DNA of 64,000 bases from positions 186,001 through 250,000 of the forward strand of contig NZ_WWCT01000006.1 of the NCBI RefSeq assembly GCF_009857605.1. The letters are read 5' to 3'. Positions within the stretch are counted from its first letter, which is position 1, and each line of letters opens with the position of its first letter. Source of the DNA: Duganella levis. GTDB lineage: Bacteria; Pseudomonadota; Gammaproteobacteria; Burkholderiales; Burkholderiaceae_D. The notes beneath the pieces were generated by a model. That model had not been told where the DNA came from. It saw nothing but the letters and a program-made list of their open reading frames with translations, and made no database searches. Below, in pieces: positions 40,817-50,295 of the stretch. The translations under genes and the position numbers were made by a program.

Positions 40817-42055
40817 CTACTCCAACGGCAGTATCAATGCATCCAGCTGGCCTGGATAATGCTCAAGCAGCCAGCGGGCTTTTTGCGCGAATACCGGTTC
40901 GCTCTTGTAGGCGCGCGCGGCGGCAAGCATGTTATGCATCGCATGCTTGTTGATGCCGTCTACCGATCCCTCCTTCGGATCGATTTCCGGATACGGCCAC
41001 TTCTCCCCGTTCACATAGCGCGCGACGAAGCGGTAGCCTTGGGCGATGCTGTGCGCATCTTCGCCATGCTCCCAGACTTTCTGCCCCGTCAGTTCGCCAT
41101 AACGTCCCAGGTAGCCAAACGCCTCCAGCGCAAAATTGACGTAGCCGGATGGCCGCGTGCGCTCAAGTTCGGCGATCAACTTGCCTTCGCGATCGATCTG
41201 ACCGGCGATGCGGCGGATCTTGGTGATGTCCAGCTCGCGCTTGGCGATCTCCTGCTGCCCGGTGTACAAGGCATACGCCACCACTTGCGCGGAATAGAAG
41301 GTGCCGTGGTTGTTGTGCGCGTTGCTTTCTTCAAAGCCGTTGCGGCTGTTGAGCAGCCAGTTCAGGTAATCGCGATACCAGGCGCGCACGCCGGCATTTT
41401 CGGCGTCGCTCAGCGCCTCGGTCGGTTGCAGCAAGGCCAGACTGTCCATCACGTCGATCAGCGACCGGCTGCTGATGATGCCGATGCCGCGTCCGTTCAC
41501 CCGGCCCGGAATCGCCTGCCCGTAATCCAGGTTGGGATTCATGCGGGTTTCCGGCGCGAGGAACCAGGCGCGGGACAGTTCGCCCGCCTTCAGCGCATAT
41601 TTCTGTTCGCCGGTGAAGTACCAGGCCAGCGCCAGCACCGTGACGTCATGCGAGAACTTGCCCATGCGGGTGCTGTCCGTGCCGTCGGTGGACGAGGCCG
41701 GATTGTGCACGCCATCCTTGCGGATGTAAGGCAAGCCGTCCGCTTTCGCCGGATCGGGCCACCAGTACGGCCCGAAGCTGAAGAAGTCATGCTTGTCGCC
41801 GCTGGCCGGGCTCAGGGTCTTGTCCACTACGCTGTAGCGCCGGTGGGACAGCGCCGCATTCGCCTCCTTCAGCAACGAGTCATACGATGGCTGATAGAGC
41901 GGATCATGCGCCGCCAGCTTCTGTTTGGCCAGCGCCAGCTCGGCCGGATCGTAAGTATAGAACTGCGACGGCGAGGCCGCCAGCGCAGGTGCGGACAGGC
42001 TCGCGGCCAGCCAGGCCGCGCACCACAGGGAGCGATTGATCATCATGGCTCGCAT
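40817..42055 (-). CDS. Alginate lyase-family protein (PL5-like), second copy
   Basis: 412 residues, signal peptide (ending APALA-ASPSQF). Alginate-lyase (PF05426) features: DFFSFGPYWWPDPAK, TRMNPNLDYGQAIPGRVNGRGIGII, and the catalytic NAHNNHGTFYSAQ region. It would cleave alginate or a related uronic-acid polymer in the periplasm. Start overlaps the TonB receptor stop (TGATG), so the two are coupled. Related to the lyase at 44792-45946 but clearly diverged. Confidence 0.87.
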   Translation of the reverse strand: MRAMMINRSLWCAAWLAASLSAPALAASPSQFYTYDPAELALAKQKLAAHDPLYQPSYDSLLKEANAALSHRRYSVVDKTLSPASGDKHDFFSFGPYWWPDPAKADGLPYIRKDGVHNPASSTDGTDSTRMGKFSHDVTVLALAWYFTGEQKYALKAGELSRAWFLAPETRMNPNLDYGQAIPGRVNGRGIGIISSRSLIDVMDSLALLQPTEALSDAENAGVRAWYRDYLNWLLNSRNGFEESNAHNNHGTFYSAQVVAYALYTGQQEIAKRELDITKIRRIAGQIDREGKLIAELERTRPSGYVNFALEAFGYLGRYGELTGQKVWEHGEDAHSIAQGYRFVARYVNGEKWPYPEIDPKEGSVDGINKHAMHNMLAAARAYKSEPVFAQKARWLLEHYPGQLDALILPLE

Positions 42056-44775
42056 CAGAAGTTAAACGTCGCGCGCGCACGGTAGGTACGGCCGACCGGG
42101 CTGGCTTCGCCGCTGGAGTAGCCTTCGCCACGGTAGTTGGCTGCTGGCGGATCGCGGTCGAACAGGTTGTTGACGCCGACCATCAGGCTCCACTGCTTGT
42201 AGCCGTTGTACTGCATCGACCAGTTGTAGACGGTGTACTGATCGATCACGTGGTAAGCGGTGCCGCTGTTGCGGTCCTCAAAGCTCTGCTTGTATTGCTG
42301 GTTGATGGTCGAGGTCCAGTTGCCGTTGGCGCTGATCCATTTCGCCGACGCGCCATACTTCCAGCGGAAGTTCATGACGTTGGCATCCAGCGGGCCAAAT
42401 TTATTGACGCTGGAAATCCATGCGCCGTTGCGGTCGACCTGCGTTTCAAACTCGTGTACATACGTGCCGTCCAGCTGCACGCCAAACTGGCCCCATCGGG
42501 TTTTAGGGAAGTTGTAGGTGGTGGTCAGGTCGATGCCGTCGGTGCGCACGCCGCCCATATTGGTCAGGCGATCGTCGATGTACAGCAGATTACCCTTGGG
42601 GTCGCGCACGAACAGATTGGCATAGGCGGGATTCTGGAACAGCGTCGGCTGGGTCAGTTGGCCGATCGAATCACGCAACTGGACGCGGAAGTAGTCCAGC
42701 GATACCAGCAGCGAACGGGTCGGCGTAAATACCACGCCCAGGTTGAAGGTCTTGGAACGCTCCGGACCGACCTGCGGATTGGCGCCGGTGTTGATCGGCT
42801 GGCGCGCATTGCACACGGTGCTCGGGTTGTAGCCCGGCAAAGCCGTGCCGCCGGTGGTAGCGCCCGGCGAGCCGCCAGGGCACAGCACCGGATCGTTATA
42901 GGTGGTGCTGGTGATGCCGGTCGGGCCATCGGTGGCGCCGAAGTAGCGCTCGGCCAGCGTCGGCGCGCGGAAGCCGGTGCCGGCCGAACCGCGCAGCATG
43001 ACCCACTCCGCCGGCTTGTAACGGAAGCTGGCTTTCGGATTGGTGGTGGCGCCGAAGTCGCTGTAGCGGTCGGTACGCACGGCCAGGTCGACGTCCAGCG
43101 CCTTGGTGATCGGGAAGTCGAGCTCGGCGTAGACGGCCACGACATTGCGCGAGGCGCTCTGGTTGGTCGCTGCGGTATTGCCGGTCTGGCCGCCGGACAG
43201 CGCCACCGTGGCAGGAATCGAGTTATACGAGAAGTCGTGATACGCGCTGCCGCCGACCGCCAGCGAGACCGCGCCGCCGGGCAGCGTCATCAGTTCGCGG
43301 CTGCCGCTCAGGTCGATGCCGTTCATGCGCGTCAAACCGGCGTTGGCGGTCTGGCCGTTGGTGGAGATGCTGCTCAGGTAATCCTTGCCGGCTTGATCTT
43401 GCAGGCCGAACGGATTGAGCTGGCCATTGGCGACGCCAGCCAGCAAGTCGTAGCTGTTGACGAAGCCGGAACGGAAGCTGGTGCGGGTGCTGTACAGCGC
43501 GGACCAGAAGCTGGCCTTGTAATCCCAGGCGCCCAGGCGGCCTTCGTCGTCCACCGTCAGGCGGGTGGTTTCGGTTTTGTAGTCCAGCACGGTCGGGCCG
43601 AGGTCGCCGTACAGCGACCAGGCCAGCGTCAGCTTCTGGTTTGTGATGCCGGGCATGGCCGGGACGATGCCCTTGCCCGGATAGTATTTGCTGTTCGGGC
43701 CGATGGTCAGCGCCGGGAAGTTGGCGATCGATGGGTTGATGCCGAAAGTCGGATTTTTTACCGGACGGTTATAGATCGACGAATACAGCAGCGAGGCCGA
43801 CAGCTTGTGGTCCTCGCCCAGCATCAGCGTACCCTTGGTGAACAGCGACGCTTCCTGGCTTTCCTTGGTCAGCGCCAGGCTATTGGCAGTGTAGCTCGCG
43901 GTACAGGTGTTGTTCAGGCCGGGGCTGGAATACGGCGCCAGGCAGCCGCTCGCATAGTAGGGATTGCCGCCGATGGTAATATTGCCGACCTTGGTCGAGC
44001 CGTCCGCCAGCGTGACGTTGGCCGGTATTGAATTGCCGCCCTTGGTCAGCTTGGGCGGCGGGAAGCCGGCGCTGGCCAGCCGCGCATCGGAGGTGATATT
44101 CGGCCGCGCCGATTGCGGCAGCGCATTCTGGTTATTGATGTCGCCGGTAACGTAGACGTTCCAGCCGTCGGTGCTCAGGTTGCCCTTGCCGGCGATGAAG
44201 CTCAAGCCGGTCGATTCGCCGCCGCCACTCTTGCTCGGCGCACTGCCCTTCAGCGTCAGCGAGGCGCCGGTGTAGGATTTTTTGGTGACGAAGTTGATCA
44301 CGCCGCCAATCGCGTCACTGCCGTAGATGGACGAGGCGCCATCGCGCAGCACCTCGGTGCGATCGAGCGCGCTGACCGGGATGCTGTTCGGGTTGATCGG
44401 CACGTCGTTCAGGCGTTTTCCGTCCAGCAGCACCAGCGTGCGCGAGGTGCCGATGCCGCGCATATTGGCGCTGTTGCCGACGCCGGAGGTGGTGTTCGGC
44501 ACGAAGTCCGAAGCGGTCGACATTGACATCAGGATATCGTCGATGGTCACCATGCCCTGCGCCAGCCAGTCTTCCGCCTTGACCACGGTGACCGGCAGGG
44601 CCTGGTCGGCCACCGCGCGCTTGATGCTGGAACCGGTAATTTCCACTTTTTGCATGGTGTCGTCTTGCTGCGCCTGGGCAACTGCGGACATGCTTAACAA
44701 TGCCAGGGCGACTGCGGCCGGCAAGCGGCGTGGCAGCATAAGATGAGTAGTCTTGTGATTCAAGTGCGTCTCCAT
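42055..44775 (-). CDS. TonB-dependent receptor of alginate locus
   Basis: 906 residues from the ATG at 44775; a longer reading from 44841 would start inside the upstream gene. Signal peptide (ending AQA-QQDD), TonB box/plug start (MQKVEITGSSIKRA, ALPVTVVKAEDW, RGIGTSRTLVLLDGKRLND) and a large barrel ending YRARATFNF. The size and plug resemble receptors for oligosaccharides. Between two lyases, so likely imports alginate-type oligosaccharides. 16 bases after the first lyase gene. Confidence 0.9.
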   Translation of the reverse strand: METHLNHKTTHLMLPRRLPAAVALALLSMSAVAQAQQDDTMQKVEITGSSIKRAVADQALPVTVVKAEDWLAQGMVTIDDILMSMSTASDFVPNTTSGVGNSANMRGIGTSRTLVLLDGKRLNDVPINPNSIPVSALDRTEVLRDGASSIYGSDAIGGVINFVTKKSYTGASLTLKGSAPSKSGGGESTGLSFIAGKGNLSTDGWNVYVTGDINNQNALPQSARPNITSDARLASAGFPPPKLTKGGNSIPANVTLADGSTKVGNITIGGNPYYASGCLAPYSSPGLNNTCTASYTANSLALTKESQEASLFTKGTLMLGEDHKLSASLLYSSIYNRPVKNPTFGINPSIANFPALTIGPNSKYYPGKGIVPAMPGITNQKLTLAWSLYGDLGPTVLDYKTETTRLTVDDEGRLGAWDYKASFWSALYSTRTSFRSGFVNSYDLLAGVANGQLNPFGLQDQAGKDYLSSISTNGQTANAGLTRMNGIDLSGSRELMTLPGGAVSLAVGGSAYHDFSYNSIPATVALSGGQTGNTAATNQSASRNVVAVYAELDFPITKALDVDLAVRTDRYSDFGATTNPKASFRYKPAEWVMLRGSAGTGFRAPTLAERYFGATDGPTGITSTTYNDPVLCPGGSPGATTGGTALPGYNPSTVCNARQPINTGANPQVGPERSKTFNLGVVFTPTRSLLVSLDYFRVQLRDSIGQLTQPTLFQNPAYANLFVRDPKGNLLYIDDRLTNMGGVRTDGIDLTTTYNFPKTRWGQFGVQLDGTYVHEFETQVDRNGAWISSVNKFGPLDANVMNFRWKYGASAKWISANGNWTSTINQQYKQSFEDRNSGTAYHVIDQYTVYNWSMQYNGYKQWSLMVGVNNLFDRDPPAANYRGEGYSSGEASPVGRTYRARATFNF

Positions 44776-44791
44776 TTTTATAGGTCGGGAA

Positions 44792-45946
44792 TTACCAAAG
44801 TACGGGTTGGCGGATGAAGAAATTGCGAATGACTTCTTCAACCGCCGAGTCGGCGGGCAAGCTGGCCCACAAGGTCAGGTAGTCCGGTTTGCCGAGCGCG
44901 CGCCCGGCAAACAACAAGCTGGTCTGGCGCATCGGCCATTCCTTGTCATACATGACGTCCGGCTGCAAGGGCCACTTACCTTTGTCGCGGATGTAGGGGA
45001 CCATCCAGGCGACGGCCTTGGCCATGCCCCTGCCATCCGGCGTGGCGTAGGTCCACAAGTTATCCTCGGGCGTAGAGAGGATCTGGCACAGCGCGGCCAG
45101 CGCCTCCAGGTCGAACAGCGCGTAACCGTAGGGCTTGGTGCGCTTCAGTTCCAGCGGCAGGCTGCCATCGGTAGCCAGTTGGGTCGGCAACAGCACAGTC
45201 TTGAAGCGCTCCCGGGCATACGCCAGCAGTTGCTGGTCGCCGGTCAGATGGGCAAAGGCGGCGACTTGCAGCAGCCAGCACGAGCCGTGGTTATTCTTGG
45301 CGTCGCGCTCCTCCTGGCCGTTCTTGCTGGTGGTAAGCCACTGAAGATAGTCGGTGAACCAGCGCTTGATTTGCCCTTGCTCTTCGGCGGACAAAACATC
45401 GCTGGCTTGCAGCACCTCGATGGCGCGCGCCACTTCGACCAGGTGCACGGTATCGATGATGCCGATGCCGCGTCCAGTGGTCTTGCCGGAAATCGCCTGC
45501 GCATACTGTAGATTGGGATTGAGTCGCGTGGCAGGGTCGATGAACCAGGCGCGCAAGTGGGCGGCGGCGTGCTGCGCATAGCGAGGCTCGCCCGAGATCT
45601 TCCATGCCGCCACCAGCGCAGGCACTTGCACCGAAAATCCGACCAGCGCGCGCCGGTGGGCGACGAAGTTGTCGGGATTGGTCAGGCCGTCACGCTGGAT
45701 ATACGGGCCGCCCGGATGCGCTGGATCGGGCCACCAGTAGTCGCCTTCCGAGTAAAAATCATGCGCCCCGCCGCTGCTGCGCGGACTGGAAAAAGCCGTG
45801 ATCGTCACCGGCGCTTCCGCCAAAGCGGCGTCGGCTGCGAGCAGGATGCGCTGACGGTCAAGGCTGGCGATATCAGGCGACTGCGCCTGTGCAGCGCCCG
45901 CCAGGCATGCCAGTGATAACAGAATACAAAGCAATTTGTAAAACAT
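44792..45946 (-). CDS. Alginate lyase-family protein (PL5-like), first copy
   Basis: 384 residues from the ATG at 45946 (MFYKLLCILLSLACLAGAAQA signal peptide); an upstream in-frame ATG at 46060 would put a basic, untypical stretch before the signal. Alginate-lyase motifs: HDFYSEGDYWWPDPAHPGG, TRLNPNLQYAQAISGKTTGRGIGII, DAKNNHGSCWLLQ. Note Cys-Trp replacing the Thr-Phe-Tyr seen in the second copy after the NNHG. First gene of the three-gene alginate unit. Confidence 0.86.
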   Translation of the reverse strand: MFYKLLCILLSLACLAGAAQAQSPDIASLDRQRILLAADAALAEAPVTITAFSSPRSSGGAHDFYSEGDYWWPDPAHPGGPYIQRDGLTNPDNFVAHRRALVGFSVQVPALVAAWKISGEPRYAQHAAAHLRAWFIDPATRLNPNLQYAQAISGKTTGRGIGIIDTVHLVEVARAIEVLQASDVLSAEEQGQIKRWFTDYLQWLTTSKNGQEERDAKNNHGSCWLLQVAAFAHLTGDQQLLAYARERFKTVLLPTQLATDGSLPLELKRTKPYGYALFDLEALAALCQILSTPEDNLWTYATPDGRGMAKAVAWMVPYIRDKGKWPLQPDVMYDKEWPMRQTSLLFAGRALGKPDYLTLWASLPADSAVEEVIRNFFIRQPVLW

Positions 45947-45961
45947 GTCCCCGCCATCATG

Positions 45962-46029
45962 AAATCGTTTAACTCTATTTTTTAGAGCTATTTTCGACAA
46001 TTTTCTATTTTTTAGTAAAACGTTTAACT
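45962..46029. promoter_or_regulatory. Paired direct repeats upstream of alginate operon
   Basis: AAATCGTTTAACT (45962-45974) recurs as AAAACGTTTAACT (46017-46029), 12 of 13 bases identical, and TCTATTTTTTAG occurs at 45974-45985 and again at 46004-46015. The second contains the AAACGTTT palindrome typical of LacI-family operators. The stretch is strongly AT-rich, just upstream of the first lyase, so it probably holds the promoter with two regulator sites. Confidence 0.55.
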
Positions 46030-46079
46030 TAGTATATAGAAAAATGGCAGGCGGCGTCAACTTGCTTAATCCGCTGTTA

Positions 46080-46625
46080 CTATCTTTTGAGGAGGGGCTG
46101 CACCAGCGCGCTGGTTCCGGCCGACAACGCTGCCACTGCCGCCGCTTCCTGCATCGCAGGCCGGCCGGCGATCCACGCCTCGATCAACGCCAGCTGCATC
46201 TCGGCGATCTGGCGGGCGATGACTTCTGGCGGAATCAACGGCGTCACCAGCGGCACGGCGCGCAACCGGTCGGCAATCAACTGCGCCAGCGCGGAGGCCA
46301 GCACGGGCCTGGTCGGCCATCCCAGCAGCACGCGCGCCACCTGCTGGTTTTCGCGGAAGTGCAATAGCAGATCGCGCAGCGCATCCCCGGCCTCGGGCTT
46401 GTCCACCAGATCCGCCAGCGTCGTGAACGGGCCTTGAATGCTGGCGCGCAGCAAATCATCCATGGTCCGGTAATGCTCGTAGAACGTGGAGCGGCCAACG
46501 TTGGCCATGTCCGCCACCGCTCCCACCGTCAGCGTCTCGTAGCCCTGCTCCAGCACCAGCGAACGGAAGGCGGCATGCAATGCGGCGCGGGTCTTGGTCT
46601 GCCGCCTGTCAGGTGCCGCCGTCAT
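46080..46625 (-). CDS. TetR-family transcriptional regulator
   Basis: 181 residues. Classic TetR helix-turn-helix at about residues 10-56 (RAALHAAFRSLVLEQGYETL, VGAVADMANVGRSTFYEHYRTMDDLL). The C-terminal ligand domain is variable. Divergent from the membrane protein gene at 46749, which is its most likely target; it could also act on the alginate operon that follows on the same strand. Ligand unknown. Confidence 0.9.
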   Translation of the reverse strand: MTAAPDRRQTKTRAALHAAFRSLVLEQGYETLTVGAVADMANVGRSTFYEHYRTMDDLLRASIQGPFTTLADLVDKPEAGDALRDLLLHFRENQQVARVLLGWPTRPVLASALAQLIADRLRAVPLVTPLIPPEVIARQIAEMQLALIEAWIAGRPAMQEAAAVAALSAGTSALVQPLLKR

Positions 46626-46748
46626 ACCTTCTCCTCATGGACATTTGCGCCCTTTTGTCTGCTAACGGACCTCGGGCGCCAACACGCCGCCAACTGCGGC
46701 GCTGCCGCTGATATTAATGTCACTCCCAACACCATGTAAAGGAACAGC

Positions 46749-47330
46749 ATGAAATTGTTATCGCGCGTAGCCGCCCTCACCATTGTTGTCGTGGTCCTGT
46801 TGATCACGCTGGCCCTGTTTCACCATCCCGTCGCCACCACGAATGTCGAGCTGGCGCAGCAGGCCGGCAAGGACAATCTGATACACGGCATCCTGACCGT
46901 ATTGCTGGCGGTGCTGGCTAGCACCCTTGCAGTACTCAGTGAAAAGCTGAACGAGCGCTCCGGGGCACTCTATGTCTATCGTCTCGGCTGCGTGCTGCTT
47001 GGCGTGGCGATGCTGCTGGATGGCTTTGTCCTGCCGCAGCTGGCGAACGCCATTGCGGTGCCGCGTCCGATTAGCGTGATGATCCAGGTATTCAGCAAGG
47101 CGGGATTTATCACGCAAAGCGCTGCCATATTGCTGTGGTCATGCACCGCGTGGCCGCGCGTGCGCTGGTTTGCGGCGATCGGCGTCCTGGCCGGCATTGT
47201 GCCGGCGGCCTGGATACTGTTCGGCGATCTGCTGCTAACGCCGCGCAGCCTGATCGTGATATTCGCCATCTACGCCGCCTGGTATCTGTCGGCGGCGTGG
47301 GTGCTGTACCGGTTCAAGGCGAACAGCTAA
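46749..47330 (+). CDS. Hypothetical six-helix membrane protein, divergent from TetR
   Basis: 193 residues, about six membrane helices (AALTIVVVVLLITLALF, GILTVLLAVLASTLAVL, LGCVLLGVAMLLDGFVLPQL, ILLWSCTAWP, FAAIGVLAGIVPAAWILFG, SLIVIFAIYAAWYLSAAWVLY). AAGGAAC precedes the ATG. Family not recognised; looks like a small transporter-like or stress membrane protein. Its end overlaps the convergent VOC gene by four bases. Confidence 0.75.
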   Translation: MKLLSRVAALTIVVVVLLITLALFHHPVATTNVELAQQAGKDNLIHGILTVLLAVLASTLAVLSEKLNERSGALYVYRLGCVLLGVAMLLDGFVLPQLANAIAVPRPISVMIQVFSKAGFITQSAAILLWSCTAWPRVRWFAAIGVLAGIVPAAWILFGDLLLTPRSLIVIFAIYAAWYLSAAWVLYRFKANS

Positions 47331-47806
47331 CCGCGCACGGCAGCTTCGATCTGGGCGACGTCGATCTTACGCATCGTCATCATGGACTGGAAGGCGCGTT
47401 GGGCCACCGCGCCGCCCTGCGCCATGGCGTCGGTCAGCACGCGCGGCGTGATTTGCCACGACAGGCCCCACTTGTCCTTGCACCAGCCGCACGCGCTTTC
47501 GGCGCCGCCGTTGCCGACAATGGCGTTCCAGTAACGGTCGGTCTCGGCCTGGTCGTCGGTGGCAATCTGGAATGAGAAGGCTTCGCTGTGCTGGAAGACA
47601 GGGCCGCCATTGAGGCCGATGCACGGCGTGCCGAAGACGGTGAATTCAACCGTCAGCACCTGCCCTGCACTGCCGCCGGGGAAATCGGATGGCGCGCGGT
47701 GCACGGCGCCCACTACGCTATCGGGAAAGGTACGCGCATAGAAGTTTGCGGCTTCTTCCGCATCCTGGTCGTACCACAGGCAGATCGTATTTTTCGCTAC
47801 CATCAT
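47327..47806 (-). CDS. VOC-family protein (PhnB / 3-demethylubiquinone-methyltransferase-like)
   Basis: 159 residues. Start KNTICLWYDQDAEEAANFYARTFPDS and the later EFTVFGTPCIGLNGG, FSFQIATDDQAETDRYW and CKDKWGLSWQITP are typical of the PhnB-like glyoxalase/bleomycin-resistance fold. True enzymatic function of this group is mostly unknown despite its historical methyltransferase name. Single gene. Confidence 0.9.
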   Translation of the reverse strand: MMVAKNTICLWYDQDAEEAANFYARTFPDSVVGAVHRAPSDFPGGSAGQVLTVEFTVFGTPCIGLNGGPVFQHSEAFSFQIATDDQAETDRYWNAIVGNGGAESACGWCKDKWGLSWQITPRVLTDAMAQGGAVAQRAFQSMMTMRKIDVAQIEAAVRG

Positions 47807-47889
47807 GTCTCTCCTCTGTTCGCCGCCCGGGCAGCCGATGCTGCCGGAGCGACGATTTTACAGAATTAAGAATGCGGTCAGCGCACCAC

Positions 47890-50268
47890 TCAACCGACCA
47901 TCAGCTTGACCGATTTCAGGTTGGCGCTGTCCGGACCGGCGTGGATGGTGAAGCTGCCCGGCTCCACCACACGCTGCATCTCGGTGTTGTAGAACCACAG
48001 GTCGGACGGCTTGATGTCGAAACTCAGCGTGCGCTTTTCGCCCGGTTGCAGCGTCACGCGCTTGAACGCCTTCAGTTCCAGCACCGGCCGCGTGACCGAG
48101 CTGACGTCGTCGCGGATGTAGATCTGCACCACTTCATCGCCGGCGCGCTTGCCGGTATTGGTGACGTCCACTTCCACCTTGGTCGAGTCGCTGGCGCCGA
48201 TATTCGCCTTGGTCAGGCGCGGCTCGGAGATCGCAAACGTGGTGTAGCTCAGACCAAAGCCGAACGGATACAGCGGCTTGGTCGAACCATCAATGTAACC
48301 ACGGCGTGCCGACGGCTTGTGGTTGTAAAAGATCGGCAGTTGGCCGACGCTACGCGCAATCGACACCGGCAGCTTGCCGCCCGGGTTGGCGCGGCCGAAC
48401 AGCAGGTCGGCCGCAGCGTAGCCGGTCTCCTGGCCCATGTACCAACCTTCGATGATGGCGTCGGCCTTCTCCGCCAGCAGGTTGATCGACAGCGGACGGC
48501 CGTTCAGCAGGAACACCACGGTCGGTTTGCCCAGCGCGAAAATGGCGCGCGCCAGATCGTTCTGCTGGCCCAGCAGGTCCAGGCTTTCACGGTCGCCCAG
48601 GTGATTGTCGGCCCATGCCTCGCGGCTGGTCTGCTCGTTGTCGCCCAGGACCATGACGATGGTGTCGGCCGATTTGGCCGCTTCCACGGCGGCGGCGATC
48701 AGCTTCGCATTCACTTCCGGCGGCGTGAACTTGATCTCGTCGGCGCCCCACACGCGGCTGTCGGTAATGCGCACGCCTTCGGAGTACGCCAGCGAGAAGC
48801 CCTGCGCCTTGGCTTCCGCCTGCAAGCCGTCGAAGATCGACACTACATGGCGCGGATGATCCGAGTAGCCGCCAATCGGCGTGTCCTTGGCGTGGGTGCC
48901 GATCAGCAGCAGCTTGCCGACCTTCTTGCCGTCCAGCGGCAGCACGCCTTTGTCGTTCTTCAGCAGCACCGGGGTGCGCGTCGCGGCAAGGCGCGCCAGC
49001 GCGACAGCGTCCGGCGCGGCGGTCAGGCCGTCGGCCGCCTTGGCGTCCACGTACGGCTGCTCGAACAGGCCGGCCTGGAATTTCAGAGTCAGGATGCGGC
49101 GCACGACGACGTCGATCTCGGCTTCCGAGACGCGCTTTTCCTGCACCAGCTCACCCAGCGTTTTGTACGCCAGGCCGTCAGGCGTTTCCACATCCACGCC
49201 GGCCTTGATGGCGCGCAGCGCGGCTTCCTTCGGCGTTGCCACCAGCTTGTGGCGGGTGATCAGTTCATTGATGCCGAAATAGTCCGATACCGTGATGCCC
49301 TTGAAGCCCCACTCATCGCGCAGCACCTTGTGCAGCAGCCAGTTGTTGGCATGCGAAGGCACGCCGCCGATCTCGTTATACGACGGCATGACGCAACCGA
49401 CATTGGTTTCCTTGATGGCTTTCTCGAACGGCGGGAAGAACTCCTCGCGCAGCGTACGTTCGCTGACTTCCGCCGGGCCGATATTGGTGCCGCTCTCCGG
49501 CTGGCCGTGCCCCGTCATGTGCTTCAGCGTGACCAGTACCTTGTCCTTGGCCAGCTTGGGATCGGTGCCGGCGAAGCCGATAATGGCTGCCTTGCCGATC
49601 TCGCCGCACACATACGGATCTTCGCCGTAGGTTTCCTCGATGCGTCCCCAGCGCGGTTCGCGCGCCACGTCCACCACCGGCGCCAGCGCCAGGTTGGCGC
49701 CGCGTGCGCGCATCTCGCGTGCCGCCACGCTGAAAATCTTCGTGGTCAGATCGGTGTCGAACGACGAGGCAATGCCGATCGCCTGCGGGAACGAAGTCGC
49801 ATCGCGCGCCACATAGCCGTGCAGCGCCTCTTCATGCATGAACAACGGGATGCCGAGGCGGGTCTGCTCGACCGCCCACTTCTGCACCGCATTGGTGTAG
49901 GTCGCCGTCTCCAGCGCATTGCGGTTGGCGTGTCCGCCGGTGTCGCCGGCGCCGGCGGCCTGACCCAGCTGGCGGTCCGACGGACGACCAACCATGCCGA
50001 GGCCATGCGGCCACGCCTTCTGCGCCTTGGCCGCCGAGAACTCGCCCTTGGCGTCCTGGATCTCGGTCTTGGCTTGCCAGGTGCACTGCATCTGCGCGAT
50101 CTTCTCTTCCAGCGTCATGCGGCCCAGCAGGTCATCGACCCGCTTCTCGACCGGCAGCGCCGCGTCCTTGTACGGCGACGACGCGGCGGCCAGCGCCATC
50201 GGCGGCAGCACGGAAAGGCCGGCCAGGCCGGTGACGGAAGTCAGGAACTGCCTACGGTTGTTGCTCAT
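47890..50268 (-). CDS. GH3 beta-glucosidase/beta-xylosidase, Tat-exported
   Basis: 792 residues. A twin-arginine signal (NNRRQFLTSVTGLAGLSVLPP) sends the folded enzyme to the periplasm. GH3 N-domain with RHKLV and the nucleophile Asp in KGITVSDYFGINEL, the GH3 C-domain (IVMVLGDNEQTSREAWADN), and a C-terminal fibronectin-like domain (DVTNTGKRAGDEVVQIYIRD). Related to BglX. It is the last gene of the xylose operon (27 bases behind the permease), so a xylo-oligosaccharide or xylose-containing substrate is likely. Confidence 0.92.
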   Translation of the reverse strand: MSNNRRQFLTSVTGLAGLSVLPPMALAAASSPYKDAALPVEKRVDDLLGRMTLEEKIAQMQCTWQAKTEIQDAKGEFSAAKAQKAWPHGLGMVGRPSDRQLGQAAGAGDTGGHANRNALETATYTNAVQKWAVEQTRLGIPLFMHEEALHGYVARDATSFPQAIGIASSFDTDLTTKIFSVAAREMRARGANLALAPVVDVAREPRWGRIEETYGEDPYVCGEIGKAAIIGFAGTDPKLAKDKVLVTLKHMTGHGQPESGTNIGPAEVSERTLREEFFPPFEKAIKETNVGCVMPSYNEIGGVPSHANNWLLHKVLRDEWGFKGITVSDYFGINELITRHKLVATPKEAALRAIKAGVDVETPDGLAYKTLGELVQEKRVSEAEIDVVVRRILTLKFQAGLFEQPYVDAKAADGLTAAPDAVALARLAATRTPVLLKNDKGVLPLDGKKVGKLLLIGTHAKDTPIGGYSDHPRHVVSIFDGLQAEAKAQGFSLAYSEGVRITDSRVWGADEIKFTPPEVNAKLIAAAVEAAKSADTIVMVLGDNEQTSREAWADNHLGDRESLDLLGQQNDLARAIFALGKPTVVFLLNGRPLSINLLAEKADAIIEGWYMGQETGYAAADLLFGRANPGGKLPVSIARSVGQLPIFYNHKPSARRGYIDGSTKPLYPFGFGLSYTTFAISEPRLTKANIGASDSTKVEVDVTNTGKRAGDEVVQIYIRDDVSSVTRPVLELKAFKRVTLQPGEKRTLSFDIKPSDLWFYNTEMQRVVEPGSFTIHAGPDSANLKSVKLMVG

Positions 50269-50295
50269 GCATTGTCTCCTTTGGTTTTTATAGTT

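Noticed and set aside
44776..44841. Earlier ATG for the alginate-locus TonB receptor
   Set aside because: It lies within the upstream lyase gene and would place 22 polar residues before a normal signal region.
47829..47845. GGCAGC/GCTGCC hairpin as terminator of the xylose operon
   Set aside because: Six-base stem without T-run on the relevant strand; too weak to call.
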